A DNA stretch of 64,000 nucleotides from Bacteriovoracaceae bacterium (GTDB lineage Bacteria; Bdellovibrionota; Bacteriovoracia; Bacteriovoracales; Bacteriovoracaceae), in NCBI GenBank assembly GCA_947446575.1, contig CANFHC010000001.1:124001-188000 (forward strand). The letters are read 5' to 3'. Both the position numbers and the translations under genes were made by a program. The number at the start of each line of letters is the position of its first letter. Position 1 is the first letter of the stretch. The notes below the pieces were generated by a model. The model ran no database searches, had not been told where the DNA came from, and was given only the letters and a program-made list of their open reading frames with translations. Below, piece by piece: positions 35,105 through 44,506 of the stretch.

Positions 35105-35755
35105 TTAGTTATTAAATGACTTCCACTTTCCTTCACCATCATAGATAAAAACTTGACTAGTATCATGGTACTTAATGATTAATTCTTTTACGCTATCATT
35201 GTTTAAATCTTGCAGATAAACCTGATAATTTCTTAAATGATAATGCCCTTTAAGAGATTTATGTTCTTCAAAAAAGCTCGGCCCCTTAAAAGCACTGAGC
35301 GTTTTTAGATCTTTGTTATCTATAGTCACAGCATAGATTCTCGAAGTACCCTGCATCTCTGTATATTTACTTAATCCTTCATAGTAATAGAGCAACAATA
35401 TAACTGATGATGCTGACACTCGCTTTAATTCGATTCTAAAGAGTTCAGAGTTGTACCCCTTAGTCTCAAACCGATAACTAAAAATCTTTTTCTTTATGCC
35501 TTTTTCATTTTCAAAAATTTCTATCCAGTCTTCACTATCTTTTTTTACGAACACAATATCTTCTGGATTTTTGTCATCATTGAGATCAAGGGCATAATAA
35601 GGCGTGTGTACAAAATAAGAATATTTTTTTTCATCTGGGGCAACTGCGCCACGGGCGAGCTCTCCCGAGAAGATTTGACGGAAATAACGCTCGTCTTGGG
35701 GCATGGCCCTCCATGGCGCTACTAGGAATAAAAGTAAAAATAAGAATTTTCCCAT
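35105..35755 (-). CDS. Exported protein with VCBS/FG-GAP-like repeats, unknown
   Basis: 216 residues from ATG 35755, where a signal peptide begins (MGKFLFLLLFLVAPWRA). Two segments, YALDLNDDKNPEDIVFVKK and YLQDLNNDSVKELIIKY, carry the D-x-N-x-D-x calcium-loop pattern found in FG-GAP/VCBS repeat proteins, suggesting a small beta-propeller-like or Ca-binding exported protein. Convergent with the 34656 gene. Confidence 0.65.
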   Translation of the reverse strand: MGKFLFLLLFLVAPWRAMPQDERYFRQIFSGELARGAVAPDEKKYSYFVHTPYYALDLNDDKNPEDIVFVKKDSEDWIEIFENEKGIKKKIFSYRFETKGYNSELFRIELKRVSASSVILLLYYYEGLSKYTEMQGTSRIYAVTIDNKDLKTLSAFKGPSFFEEHKSLKGHYHLRNYQVYLQDLNNDSVKELIIKYHDTSQVFIYDGEGKWKSFNN

Positions 35756-35892
35756 TATTTTCAGTGTATACGACCTTGAAAAAAAGGCGAATTTGACCAA
35801 TTTTTACCTAGCAGGACATTCCCATAAAAAAACATTTCAGATAGACTATTAACTAACAAAAACAATCGGTTTTATCACACGCTAGGGAAAAA

Positions 35893-36642
35893 ATGGATTT
35901 TACTCTTTTATACACAAAAAACGCCCAACAAGGTGTCCTTCGCACTTTCAAACCTAATGAAACTATCACGAGTAAGGTAATTGACCTCGCTGAGGCTAAA
36001 CAATTCCCAATCCATGGTTATATTTTTTCTGAAGACCTAAAAAGTGATGATTTCATGGCCGGTCTTGAAAGCGAAATCAAGTTCTACCCAATTCGCTCTC
36101 ACACTGAATTTGGTTTGAACCTCGAGAAATTTGAAAAATTAACTTACGACGATGCTAAAAAAATATTCGATAAAATGCGAGAGAACTGGATTCTTCAGAA
36201 CAATATTTCTTTGATTGAAGAAGTATTTAAAGTGAGAAATCATCTTCTCGGATTATGGCCCAATGATCGTTCAGGATTTTTTGAAGAATTATGGTTTATC
36301 TTAAAATCTAATCTGGGTGCTTCAAATTTAAAATTGATTTATAACGACATGATCAAATCTAAAAATGAACATGAAAAAAATAAATTAGTAAAAGTTAAGG
36401 TTCTTGGTGAACGTTATCCCGAGCTTACTTCATGCGATGAAATGGATGAGCATATTTTAAAAAGTTACGAAAAAGAATTTGGAAATATTTTTGAAATTAC
36501 TGACTACAATAAAGAAAAGGGACAATTAGTTATTTGTGCCAATATTAAAAAGAGCCCAGTGCTGATCTTAGCTAATATTTACCAGCTAACACGCTTGCAA
36601 AAGGCCCTACTGTCTTCATTGTTTGAAGGATTAAATCTTTAA
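35893..36642 (+). CDS. Unknown cytoplasmic protein
   Basis: 249 residues, no signal peptide or membrane span. N-terminal beta-rich part (about 1-80), then mainly helical with repeated charged residues. A central W-rich helix (LLGLWPNDRSGFFEELWFILK) may form a hydrophobic core. No motif recognised. Ribosome-binding site AGGGA. Its last 12 bp overlap the convergent lipoprotein gene. Confidence 0.7.
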   Translation: MDFTLLYTKNAQQGVLRTFKPNETITSKVIDLAEAKQFPIHGYIFSEDLKSDDFMAGLESEIKFYPIRSHTEFGLNLEKFEKLTYDDAKKIFDKMRENWILQNNISLIEEVFKVRNHLLGLWPNDRSGFFEELWFILKSNLGASNLKLIYNDMIKSKNEHEKNKLVKVKVLGERYPELTSCDEMDEHILKSYEKEFGNIFEITDYNKEKGQLVICANIKKSPVLILANIYQLTRLQKALLSSLFEGLNL

Positions 36643-37683
36643 ATTCAAATTTCGCCCAAGTATAGTCAAACTTAAATCTGATCTTAAAATAGGTGTTAAG
36701 TCCAACTCACTGCTATTGGCCCGCCCAATACATTGAGAAGAATAATCATAACCAAAGACTACTTTTGAAACGTTTGAAACGCTAAACGGTAAGATTTGCA
36801 ATTCAATATTTTCATTAACATCCATAGACTTTAGATCAATTACTACAACTAAATGTTCATTATCAATAGATGTTTCAAAAAGATTATGATGATAAATTTT
36901 ATTATTAATTTTTACTGTGAGATTAAAATCAGCTTGCCTCCAAGGGGTTTTCACTAAATTAGTATTTAATACTTCAATCTTATAGTCGCATCCTCCACAC
37001 ACCCCTGCTTCATTCATATCTTTTGTGCATTTTTGAATATTAGCATTTGTGCGATTTACAATTTCAGTTTGTCTTAGAAAATAATCTAATTTAAAATCCA
37101 AAATAATTTTTTGATTTTTTTTAAATTTAAAAGACTCTTCTTTAAAATCTTTTAAAAAAAACTGAGTTTTATAAAAATTACTATCATTGTTTTTCATTTC
37201 AGTTATGTTGGAACTTACAAGATAGTAGATATTCCCTTTAGTTAAAAAAGCGCCTGGATCTTTAACCCATAATAAGTTATTTCCCAACTCTGCTTTTAAA
37301 TCTAATTGTGCCATTGCATTGTCTTTCGCAATTCCAGTGGGGACAAAATAAATTTCTTGATGATTCTTGAAAGAAACAATGATTTCAGCACAAGTCTGTT
37401 GGTAATTTTCATAAATTTTTTTATCGTTTTGATCAAAAAGATAAGGCTCATTGATAATATTAAATTCATCACCTGAAGCAATTTTAACATCAGTATTTTC
37501 TTTAAGGATTTTAGCTAAATTTAAATGGAGTAATTTTCTTCTTAAAATAGATTGATCTGTCCCATGGGCTAAATATAAAAAAGAGCTATGCTCAAAGGGC
37601 ATCTTATTGGGACCAATTGTTGTATTGGTTTTTTTACAGGCAAAAGCAAATAGGATGAAAAGAAATAGAAAGTAGTGTTTCAT
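36631..37683 (-). CDS. Lipoprotein, unknown
   Basis: 350 residues. Lipobox F-A-F-A-C16 then K-K-T-N-T-T; strong ribosome-binding site AAAGGAGATATCC. Lys/Asn-rich beta-structured mature protein with a compact Cys cluster (C-T-K-D...C-G-G-C, about 215-230) that could be two disulphides. No enzyme motif. Confidence 0.75.
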   Translation of the reverse strand: MKHYFLFLFILFAFACKKTNTTIGPNKMPFEHSSFLYLAHGTDQSILRRKLLHLNLAKILKENTDVKIASGDEFNIINEPYLFDQNDKKIYENYQQTCAEIIVSFKNHQEIYFVPTGIAKDNAMAQLDLKAELGNNLLWVKDPGAFLTKGNIYYLVSSNITEMKNNDSNFYKTQFFLKDFKEESFKFKKNQKIILDFKLDYFLRQTEIVNRTNANIQKCTKDMNEAGVCGGCDYKIEVLNTNLVKTPWRQADFNLTVKINNKIYHHNLFETSIDNEHLVVVIDLKSMDVNENIELQILPFSVSNVSKVVFGYDYSSQCIGRANSSELDLTPILRSDLSLTILGRNLNLKI

Positions 37684-37788
37684 GGATATCTCCTTTAATT
37701 TGATGGAGACTTTCTAAAACAATGAAACAGTCTTAGCTCTCTTAAAAAGACTTTCCTCGACTGCTATTTCAAATATGAATTGGATCTT

Positions 37789-38136
37789 CTAACGGCGTCC
37801 GAAATGTCCGAGAGGCTCTCCCCCGACGACATGGAAATGAGTATGGAACACCGTTTGACCGGCATTTGGCCCTAAATTTGTGACTACTCTAAATCCATCT
37901 GTGCTTAAATCTTTATCTTTTGTGTACTCAGCAATCGCCTGAAAAACTTCCGCGATAGCAGTAGAATCTTTGCTCATATCGTTGATATTGGACGTATGGG
38001 TTTTATGAACGAATAATAAATGAGTTTTTGCTTGAGGATGAATATCGACAAATCCAAAAACTTTCTCATTTTCAAATATTTTTTGCGATGGAATTGCACC
38101 TGTTCCAATTTTACAAAAAAGACAATTTTCGCTCAT
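37789..38136 (-). CDS. HIT-family (histidine triad) nucleotide hydrolase
   Basis: 115 residues. HINT-type signature H98-T-H-F-H102-V-V-G-G and the upstream P-Q-A-K-T-H-L-L-F-V. Hydrolyses AMP-lysine or other nucleotide conjugates in known members. C5 and C8 at the N-terminus (C-L-F-C) are the usual zinc pair. Its ATG lies 2 nt after the murA stop: last gene of the rho-to-HIT cluster. Confidence 0.94.
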   Translation of the reverse strand: MSENCLFCKIGTGAIPSQKIFENEKVFGFVDIHPQAKTHLLFVHKTHTSNINDMSKDSTAIAEVFQAIAEYTKDKDLSTDGFRVVTNLGPNAGQTVFHTHFHVVGGEPLGHFGRR

Positions 38137-38138
38137 GA

Positions 38139-39389
38139 CTATTCCTTCACTCTTTTAATTTTAGCACCTAGCTTGGAGAATTTTTCTTCTAATTTTTCGT
38201 AGCCTCTATCTAGGTGGTACACGCGTTGAAGTTCCGTATCACCTTTAGTGGCTAGAGCTGCGATAATAAGAGCAGCTGAAGCACGCAGGTCTGTGCACAT
38301 GATAGGAGCAGCAGTTAGAGGCATTCCTCCTTCAATAACTGCAATTTTTCCTTTCAGCGTAATATCGGCCCCTAAACGAATAAGCTCTGGAACATGCATA
38401 AATCTATTCTCAAAAATATTTTCAGTAATAACAGAAATTCCTTTTACCTGGGTACAAAGAGCAATTAGTTGCGCTTGAGCATCAGTAGGAAATCCTGGAA
38501 AAGGTGCCGTATCAACCTGACAGCCTTTTAAATCACTTTTAAAGACCATAATCCTATCGTCAGTGGTTTCAATCTTTGCCCCCATCTTACGAAGTACATC
38601 AATAACGAATTGCAGATGTTTAGACTGCACTCCTTCAATTGTAATATCAGATCCTGTTGCAAGTGCGGCCATTAAATAAGTTGAAGCTTCGATACGATCT
38701 CCGATAGCTTCGTAAGTCACTTCATTAAAACTTTTTACACCAGTAATTTGAATTTTTTGTGTTCCAATACCTGTGACTTTAGCTCCCATCGCATTGAGAA
38801 AATTAGCGAGATCATCAATCTCCGGCTCTAATGCTGCATTTTCAATCGTCGTAGTTCCGTCTGCAAAAACTGAAGCCATGATTAAATTTTCAGTAGCACC
38901 CACTGAAGGGAAATCTAGGCGCAAACTTGTAGGCTGCATTTTAGCGACATGAGCTTCTACATAACCCGCGTTCAAAGTTATTTCGCAACCAAGCTTTTCT
39001 AAATTTGTTAAGTGCAAATCAATAGGACGAGTTCCGATCGCACATCCTCCAGGAAGAGAAACTTTTGCTTTTCCTAGACGAGCAAGCAGTGGCCCGAGCA
39101 CAAAAATAGACGCGCGCATAGTTTTGACTAAATCGTACGTAGCTTCATGAGAGTTCAAATCTTTTGCATCAAAAGTTGTTATGTCGCCATTTTTTGTAAC
39201 TTTTACGCCTAGGTTGGATAAAAGTTTAATCATCGTTTTGATGTCTTGAAGTTCTGGAATATTTTTCAAGTGAATTGGTTTATCTGATAAAAGAACGGCT
39301 GCTAAAATGGGAAGGTAAGCATTTTTAGCACGCGATATTCTCACATTTCCAGAAAGAGTGCATGGCCCGCTTATAATTAATTTATCCAC
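38139..39389 (-). CDS. murA: UDP-N-acetylglucosamine 1-carboxyvinyltransferase MurA
   Basis: 416 residues, GTG start with AAGGA 7 nt upstream. First committed step of peptidoglycan synthesis (PEP + UDP-GlcNAc to enolpyruvyl-UDP-GlcNAc). K22-N23 (SRAKNAYLPIL, where SGAKNA is usual), the loop Cys (PGGCAIGTRPIDLHL, about 115, the fosfomycin target) and the PFPGFPTDAQAQ and RASAALIIAALA motifs are all present. Cytoplasmic. Confidence 0.96.
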   Translation of the reverse strand: MDKLIISGPCTLSGNVRISRAKNAYLPILAAVLLSDKPIHLKNIPELQDIKTMIKLLSNLGVKVTKNGDITTFDAKDLNSHEATYDLVKTMRASIFVLGPLLARLGKAKVSLPGGCAIGTRPIDLHLTNLEKLGCEITLNAGYVEAHVAKMQPTSLRLDFPSVGATENLIMASVFADGTTTIENAALEPEIDDLANFLNAMGAKVTGIGTQKIQITGVKSFNEVTYEAIGDRIEASTYLMAALATGSDITIEGVQSKHLQFVIDVLRKMGAKIETTDDRIMVFKSDLKGCQVDTAPFPGFPTDAQAQLIALCTQVKGISVITENIFENRFMHVPELIRLGADITLKGKIAVIEGGMPLTAAPIMCTDLRASAALIIAALATKGDTELQRVYHLDRGYEKLEEKFSKLGAKIKRVKE

Positions 39390-39418
39390 TTGTTTGTCCT
39401 TGCGATAGGTAACGATGA

Positions 39419-40309
39419 TTATTTTCTAAGTCTTAAAAAACGATTTCTATGGGTATAATCTTTGATGATTTCTACTTTAGCAAATCCTACTTTTTTGGCA
39501 ATTTCACTTAAACCCTCAAGATGGCTTTCGTGACCTTCAATTAAACTCATACCATTAGCAGTTAACTTTTGGTGAATACTTATAAAAAAATCCTCAAACC
39601 AAAGATCGTAGACATCATCATCCAAAAATAGTGCCATTGCTGGTTCATAACTAAGTACCTGATGATGAACAAAATCTTTATCCACACGGCTTTTTATATA
39701 GGGAGGATTGGATAAAATGATCTGAAATTCCCCATCAATGTTCTGCATACGATCACTCTGCTGAAAGCTAATTTTATGCTTAGCAGAAATAGCATAACGA
39801 AGGTTGAAAAAATTTTCTTTAGCAAGAGTTAAAGCCTTTTCAGAAATATCAGTCGCAACGACATCTAGTATTGCGGCATCTTCCATCATAAGCGTTAAAG
39901 CAATAATGCCTGACCCTGTCCCAATATCGACTAAGCGACATTCTTTATTGCGGTAATTTTTTTGGATTTCTTGAACCGCCAATTCCACTAGGATTTCTGT
40001 TTCACTACGCGGAATTAGAACATCAGGAGTGACTTTAAAGAGTGAGCGGTAAAAATAAGCATAGCCAGTTATATATTCAAGTGGAACGCCAAGGCGTAGC
40101 TTTTCAAAAAATATAGTTAGCGGATTGCTTCTATGAGGAAGGTAGGGAAAATCAAAAAGTTCCTCAGAATCAACGCCACTTAAAAAAGCATGCAATTTAA
40201 TATCACTTTGAAGACGATGAAGAGTGAGGCCTGGGTAATGTGAAAGAAGAGATTTTTTTTCTTCATTAAAAAAAGCTTTTAAATGCTCCCCTAATCTCTT
40301 AATTGCCAC
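39419..40309 (-). CDS. prmC: Release-factor glutamine N5-methyltransferase PrmC
   Basis: 296 residues from GTG 40309 (AAGGA 8 nt upstream; an in-frame TTG is two codons earlier but too close to the ribosome-binding site). Methylates the GGQ glutamine of RF1/RF2. Motif I V-D-I-G-T-G-S-G-I-I (about 135), catalytic N-P-P-Y-I (about 195), SRSETE-like substrate segment I-P-R-S-E-T-E. Directly downstream of prfA as in many bacteria. Confidence 0.95.
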   Translation of the reverse strand: MAIKRLGEHLKAFFNEEKKSLLSHYPGLTLHRLQSDIKLHAFLSGVDSEELFDFPYLPHRSNPLTIFFEKLRLGVPLEYITGYAYFYRSLFKVTPDVLIPRSETEILVELAVQEIQKNYRNKECRLVDIGTGSGIIALTLMMEDAAILDVVATDISEKALTLAKENFFNLRYAISAKHKISFQQSDRMQNIDGEFQIILSNPPYIKSRVDKDFVHHQVLSYEPAMALFLDDDVYDLWFEDFFISIHQKLTANGMSLIEGHESHLEGLSEIAKKVGFAKVEIIKDYTHRNRFLRLRK

Positions 40310-40334
40310 AAACAAGGTCCTTTTTTAGAAATTC

Positions 40335-41408
40335 TTATTCTTCCTGACCTTTCATTAACTCAGCTTGGTGATGAGCTATTAAGGCATCTGTAATCCCTGC
40401 AAGATCCCCGTTCATTACACCATCAAGGTTGTGAACAGTTAAACCGATTCTATGATCACTGATTCTATTTTGTGGATAATTATAAGTTCTAATTTTTTCT
40501 GAGCGATCTCCTTCGCCAATTTGTCCGCGACGTTCGCTATCGATTTCATCTTTTTGTGCTTTAACCATATTGTCGTAAATTCTCGAACGAAGAATCTTCA
40601 TTGCTTTTTCTTTGTTCTTTAACTGAGATTTTTGATCCTGATTAGCTACCGACATACCGGTTGGTAAGTGAGTAATACGAACAGCTGAATCGGTGGTGTT
40701 AACTGACTGTCCACCAGATCCACCAGAGCGATAAACGTCGATGCGAAGTTCGTTTGGATTAAGTTCAAATTCAACTTCATCCACTTCCGGCATAACTGCT
40801 ATCGTAATTGTTGAAGTGTGAACTCGTCCCATTGTTTCCGTTTTTGGAACACGTTGAACCCGATGAACTCCAGCTTCCCATTTTAATTTAGAGTAAACTT
40901 TATCACCTGTAACAGTGAAAATTATTTCTTTAATCCCTTGATCACTTTCTGACATCGAATCAAGTTCGATTTTATAACCTAGGTGACGGAAATAGTTTTG
41001 GTACATGCGGAACATATCAGCTACGAAGATTGATGCTTCATCCCCTCCAGCTCCCGCTCTCATCTCCATGATAACATTTCTATCATCGAGAGGATCTTTA
41101 GGAAGGAGAAGCAGTTTCAAGCGTTCTTCTAATGGTGGAATTTGAGCTTCCAGCTCACTGGCTTCCATTTTGGCCATCTCTCTTAGGTCTTCGTCTTTTT
41201 CATTTCGAAGCATCTCTTTTGAGCCTTCAAGATCATCTTTAATTTTTTTATATTCGCGAAAAGTTGAAACAACTTCTTCGATATTTGATCGCTCAGAAGA
41301 AATGTCTTTAAACTCTTTCTGGCGGTCATAAATAGAGGGGTCTGCTAGCTTTTCTGTAAGCTGTTCATAACGAGCAACAACTGCTTCGAGTTTATCAAAC
41401 ATGGACAT
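40335..41408 (-). CDS. prfA: Peptide chain release factor 1
   Basis: 357 residues. RF1 recognises UAA/UAG and catalyses peptidyl-tRNA hydrolysis. R-S-G-G-S-G-G-Q-S-V-N (GGQ about 232) and the RF1-specific anticodon-like loop region near 190 are visible; RAGAGGDEASIF and GEGDRSEKIRTYNYPQNR are conserved. A second in-frame ATG lies two codons later (41402). Confidence 0.96.
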   Translation of the reverse strand: MSMFDKLEAVVARYEQLTEKLADPSIYDRQKEFKDISSERSNIEEVVSTFREYKKIKDDLEGSKEMLRNEKDEDLREMAKMEASELEAQIPPLEERLKLLLLPKDPLDDRNVIMEMRAGAGGDEASIFVADMFRMYQNYFRHLGYKIELDSMSESDQGIKEIIFTVTGDKVYSKLKWEAGVHRVQRVPKTETMGRVHTSTITIAVMPEVDEVEFELNPNELRIDVYRSGGSGGQSVNTTDSAVRITHLPTGMSVANQDQKSQLKNKEKAMKILRSRIYDNMVKAQKDEIDSERRGQIGEGDRSEKIRTYNYPQNRISDHRIGLTVHNLDGVMNGDLAGITDALIAHHQAELMKGQEE

Positions 41409-41413
41409 GAGTA

Positions 41414-42544
41414 TTAGCCTTCTAAAAAATCTTTAAGTTTTAAATTACTACTTTCAACATCTGCGAGGTCTTTGAAATCAATTTCATCAACAGTGATTTT
41501 TTTCTCACTTGCCTCTTTTAAATTATATTTTTCTTCTAAAAATAAAACAGCTTTAATAGAGGCTAATGCCACTTCTAACTGAGCGTCTTCCGGCTCATTC
41601 GTTGTTAATCGCTGAAGAAGCTTACCTGGATAACTCATTACACTGCCAATAAATGAATTTGGATCTTTTCCAACAAACTTTATAAGCTCATATGAAATTC
41701 CAGCTATAGGAAGTGTAAGCGCCACCTTAAAAAGCATCGCATAAATGTGTTTTAAAATAACAGGAGAATTAACTCCGATAGGTATAATTGCAAAAATAAT
41801 AGCGAAAAGAATAATCGACACAAACATTAAAAAGAAAATGAAAGTCGTTCCACAACGTGGGTGAAATGTCGGATACTTTTTAGCATTTTCAATCGTTAAT
41901 TCTTCGCCTGCTTCAAAAGTCGAAATCGATTTGTGCTCAGCTCCGTGATATTGAAAAACTTTTTTAATATCAGGAAGAAAACTAATCAAATAAATATAAG
42001 TCAGGAAAATGCACGCTTTAATAGATCCATCTACGGCGTGAAATTGCCAACTTTGTAAATCCCACTTGGCCCCACTGTATTTTTCAATGACAGCAGTCAG
42101 TGCGTGAGGAAGAAAAACGAAGAGCCCAATACCAAATGCAAATGAAAAAGCGATAGAAACAAAAGTTTCAAATCCAACTTTTTCTTTAGATTTTTTCTTT
42201 GATTCGTAATCTGACTCACTAATACCTTTTTTCATCGCCTCTTTTTTATTTTCTTCATCCATTGCAATATTGGCAGAATAATTTAAAGAGACAACTCCGT
42301 TGGCCATCGTTTCAATCAAAACGAGAACGCCACGAAGAAAAGGTTTTTTCAGGAAAGACAGTTTTTGCGATAAACCAAACCACTGATCTCGTCTTAAGCG
42401 AATTGAGCCGTCTGGCTTTCTTACTGCTACGACGAAAGCATTGGGTGACCTCATCATTACGCCTTCAATAACGGCTTGGCCGCCAATGGAAGCGTATTGT
42501 TTTGAAACGAGAAGAATTAGTTTATTTAAAATATTTTTTTTCAT
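41414..42544 (-). CDS. DUF1385 membrane protein (YqhQ-like)
   Basis: 376 residues. N-terminal GGQAVIEGVMMRSPN and FKYHGAEHK-like Q-Y-H-G-A-E-H-K-S-I motif, plus Y-P-T-F-H-P-R-C-G-T-T (all diagnostic of DUF1385), with about six transmembrane segments between 125 and 300. Function unknown. In many bacteria it lies next to prfA; here it sits between rho and prfA. Confidence 0.92.
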   Translation of the reverse strand: MKKNILNKLILLVSKQYASIGGQAVIEGVMMRSPNAFVVAVRKPDGSIRLRRDQWFGLSQKLSFLKKPFLRGVLVLIETMANGVVSLNYSANIAMDEENKKEAMKKGISESDYESKKKSKEKVGFETFVSIAFSFAFGIGLFVFLPHALTAVIEKYSGAKWDLQSWQFHAVDGSIKACIFLTYIYLISFLPDIKKVFQYHGAEHKSISTFEAGEELTIENAKKYPTFHPRCGTTFIFFLMFVSIILFAIIFAIIPIGVNSPVILKHIYAMLFKVALTLPIAGISYELIKFVGKDPNSFIGSVMSYPGKLLQRLTTNEPEDAQLEVALASIKAVLFLEEKYNLKEASEKKITVDEIDFKDLADVESSNLKLKDFLEG

Positions 42545-42571
42545 ATTGCGATTTCTACTTATAATTTCTTC

Positions 42572-43819
42572 TTATGAATTCATCTGGTCCAAAAAGTCTG
42601 CATTAGATTTAGTCTTCGTTACTTTTGAAAGAACAAATTCCATAGCATCGATTGGTGCCATAGCGTGAAGAACTTTTCTAAGTAAATATGAACGCTGAAG
42701 ATCGGCAGGTGCCATAAGAAGATCTTCTTTTCTCGTAGATGACTTGTTGATATCAAGAGCTGGGAAAATTCTTTTTTCAAGAAGTTTTCTATCGAGTTGG
42801 ATTTCCGAGTTACCAGTTCCTTTGAATTCTTCAAAGATAACTTCATCCATTCTTGAACCTGTGTCGATAAGAGCAGTAGCGATGATCGTAAGAGATCCAC
42901 CACCTTCGATATTGCGAGCTGATCCGAAGAATCTTTTTGGCTTATGAAGAGCGTTTGAGTCAACCCCACCTGAAAGAATTTTTCCCGATGGTGGAACAAC
43001 TGTGTTGTATGCTCTTGCCAGACGAGTGATTGAATCTAGAAGGATTACTACATCTTTTCCAGCTTCAGTTAAACGTTTTGCTTTTTCGATTACCATTTCT
43101 GCAACTTGAACGTGGCGAGAAGCAGGTTCATCGAATGTAGATGAAACAACTTCAGCTTTAACGTTTCTTCTCATATCAGTTACTTCTTCCGGACGTTCAT
43201 CAATTAAAAGAACGATCAATACTGACTCTGGGTGATTCGTTGTAATTGCGTTTGCAATATCTTGAAGAAGAACTGTTTTACCAGCCTTCGGTGGAGCAAC
43301 GATCAAACAACGTTGTCCAAATCCTTGAGGAACAAACAAATCGATTAAACGAGTTGAGTAGTTCGTTGGATGGTATTCAAGATTGATTTTTTTCTCTGGG
43401 TATAACGGAGTTAAGTTATCAAAGAGAACTGTCTTTTTATGCTTTTCTGGCGACTGCGAATTTATTTCATTTACTTTAACAAGAGCGAAATATCTCTCAC
43501 CTTCTTTTGGCGGTCTGATTTCACCTTCAACTGAGTCCCCTTTACGAAGACCAAATTTTCTAATTTGTGATGGAGATACGTAAATATCATCTGCACCTGG
43601 AAGGTAGTTATATAAAGGAGATCTTAAAAATCCGAATCCGTCTGGAAGGATTTCAAGAACGCCGTTTCCGTAAATTGATTTATCGTCTTTTGCTGTTGCT
43701 TTTAAAATAGCAAAAATGAGTTCGTGTTTTTTTAGATTGCTGGGGTTCTCAATTTGAATGTCTTCAGCCATTTGTGTTAGTTCGGCGATGTCTTTTTCTC
43801 TGAGATCGTTGAGATGCAT
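42572..43819 (-). CDS. rho: Transcription termination factor Rho
   Basis: 415 residues. N-terminal Rho-N helical domain (about 1-45), RNA-binding cold-shock domain ([26 protein letters not shown] motifs), Walker [11 protein letters not shown] (about 180), Walker [16 protein letters not shown] (about 260), Q-loop and R-loop [23 protein letters not shown] precedes the ATG; first gene of the cluster, with a promoter candidate 140 nt upstream. Confidence 0.97.
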   Translation of the reverse strand: MHLNDLREKDIAELTQMAEDIQIENPSNLKKHELIFAILKATAKDDKSIYGNGVLEILPDGFGFLRSPLYNYLPGADDIYVSPSQIRKFGLRKGDSVEGEIRPPKEGERYFALVKVNEINSQSPEKHKKTVLFDNLTPLYPEKKINLEYHPTNYSTRLIDLFVPQGFGQRCLIVAPPKAGKTVLLQDIANAITTNHPESVLIVLLIDERPEEVTDMRRNVKAEVVSSTFDEPASRHVQVAEMVIEKAKRLTEAGKDVVILLDSITRLARAYNTVVPPSGKILSGGVDSNALHKPKRFFGSARNIEGGGSLTIIATALIDTGSRMDEVIFEEFKGTGNSEIQLDRKLLEKRIFPALDINKSSTRKEDLLMAPADLQRSYLLRKVLHAMAPIDAMEFVLSKVTKTKSNADFLDQMNS

Positions 43820-43960
43820 TTGAAGGTAACTCCTGTTGCGTGTAAAAATATATTAGGAAATAAAAATGAATTAATTATGAAAAAAGCAAAACCGAATTAT
43901 ATTGAAACCTCTTATGACTAATTTTCGGTGAATGATTTTGGAAGTTAGTTAGATACTTAC

Positions 43961-43988
43961 ATATTAACCTCTCGTCCTTTTCTGTCAA
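43961..43988 (-). promoter_or_regulatory. Candidate promoter for the rho cluster
   Basis: On the minus strand: TTGACA (43988-43983), a 16-nt spacer, TAATAT (43966-43961). The -35 is perfect and the -10 matches four of six. Implies a leader of about 135 nt before the rho start, long enough for Rho autoregulation. Confidence 0.55.
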
Positions 43989-44010
43989 GAAATAAGCCTA
44001 AAATTACGAC

Positions 44011-44039
44011 TTGTGTCGCACTATTTTCTGCGCTATAAG
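44011..44039 (+). promoter_or_regulatory. Candidate promoter for ruvX, implying a leaderless mRNA
   Basis: TTGTGT (44011-44016), 17-nt spacer, TATAAG (44034-44039). The expected transcription start falls 6-8 nt downstream, on or next to the ATG at 44048. Confidence 0.45.
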
Positions 44040-44047
44040 CCACCTAT

Positions 44048-44506
44048 ATGCTAGATTTTTCAACATATAGGCGTTTTAAGGCCCTCCAAAATAAACCGAT
44101 TATGGCCATCGATTTTGGATTTAAAGTTGTGGGAACTGCCTTTTTCTGTCCTGGTCGCGACCCCTTTCCTTATCTAGGGGAAAAAATAATCTTCAAATCT
44201 CAAACTGAAACAATCAACTCTTTAAAGAAAATAATTGAAGATGAGAGTATTGAAGTTATTGTTTTAGGTATTCCGTATTATTTAGATGGCAAAGAAAGTG
44301 AAACAACTAAACTGATTAAACATTTTGGCAAATTAGTTCGCGAAAGTTTCCCCTGTGTAGAGTTTTACGAACAAGATGAAACACTAACGACCAAAGCAGC
44401 TGAAGAGAGAATGCAAAACTCTCCTCAATTTAATTTTAAAATTGATATGACAATGATCGATTGCGTGGCCGCAACCATTATCCTTGAAGATTTTATTCGC
44501 TCTTAG
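44048..44506 (+). CDS. ruvX: Putative pre-16S rRNA nuclease / RuvX (YqgF) family
   Basis: 152 residues. RNase H-like fold with A-I-D-F-G-F-K-V-V-G (motif I, D-x-G-x-K-x-x-G), V-I-V-L-G-I-P-Y (motif II), D-E-T-L-T-T-K-A-A-E-E-R (motif III) and I-D-C-V-A-A-T-I-I-L-E (motif IV, D at the end position). Acts in 16S rRNA 5'-end processing. The first 18 residues precede the conserved core; ATG 44048 has no ribosome-binding site. Overlaps the convergent exported-protein gene by 14 bp. Confidence 0.9.
   Translation: MLDFSTYRRFKALQNKPIMAIDFGFKVVGTAFFCPGRDPFPYLGEKIIFKSQTETINSLKKIIEDESIEVIVLGIPYYLDGKESETTKLIKHFGKLVRESFPCVEFYEQDETLTTKAAEERMQNSPQFNFKIDMTMIDCVAATIILEDFIRS

Noticed and set aside
42619-42999. 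126-codon minus-strand frame inside rho
   Set aside because: Shifted frame of rho; rho itself has every family motif.
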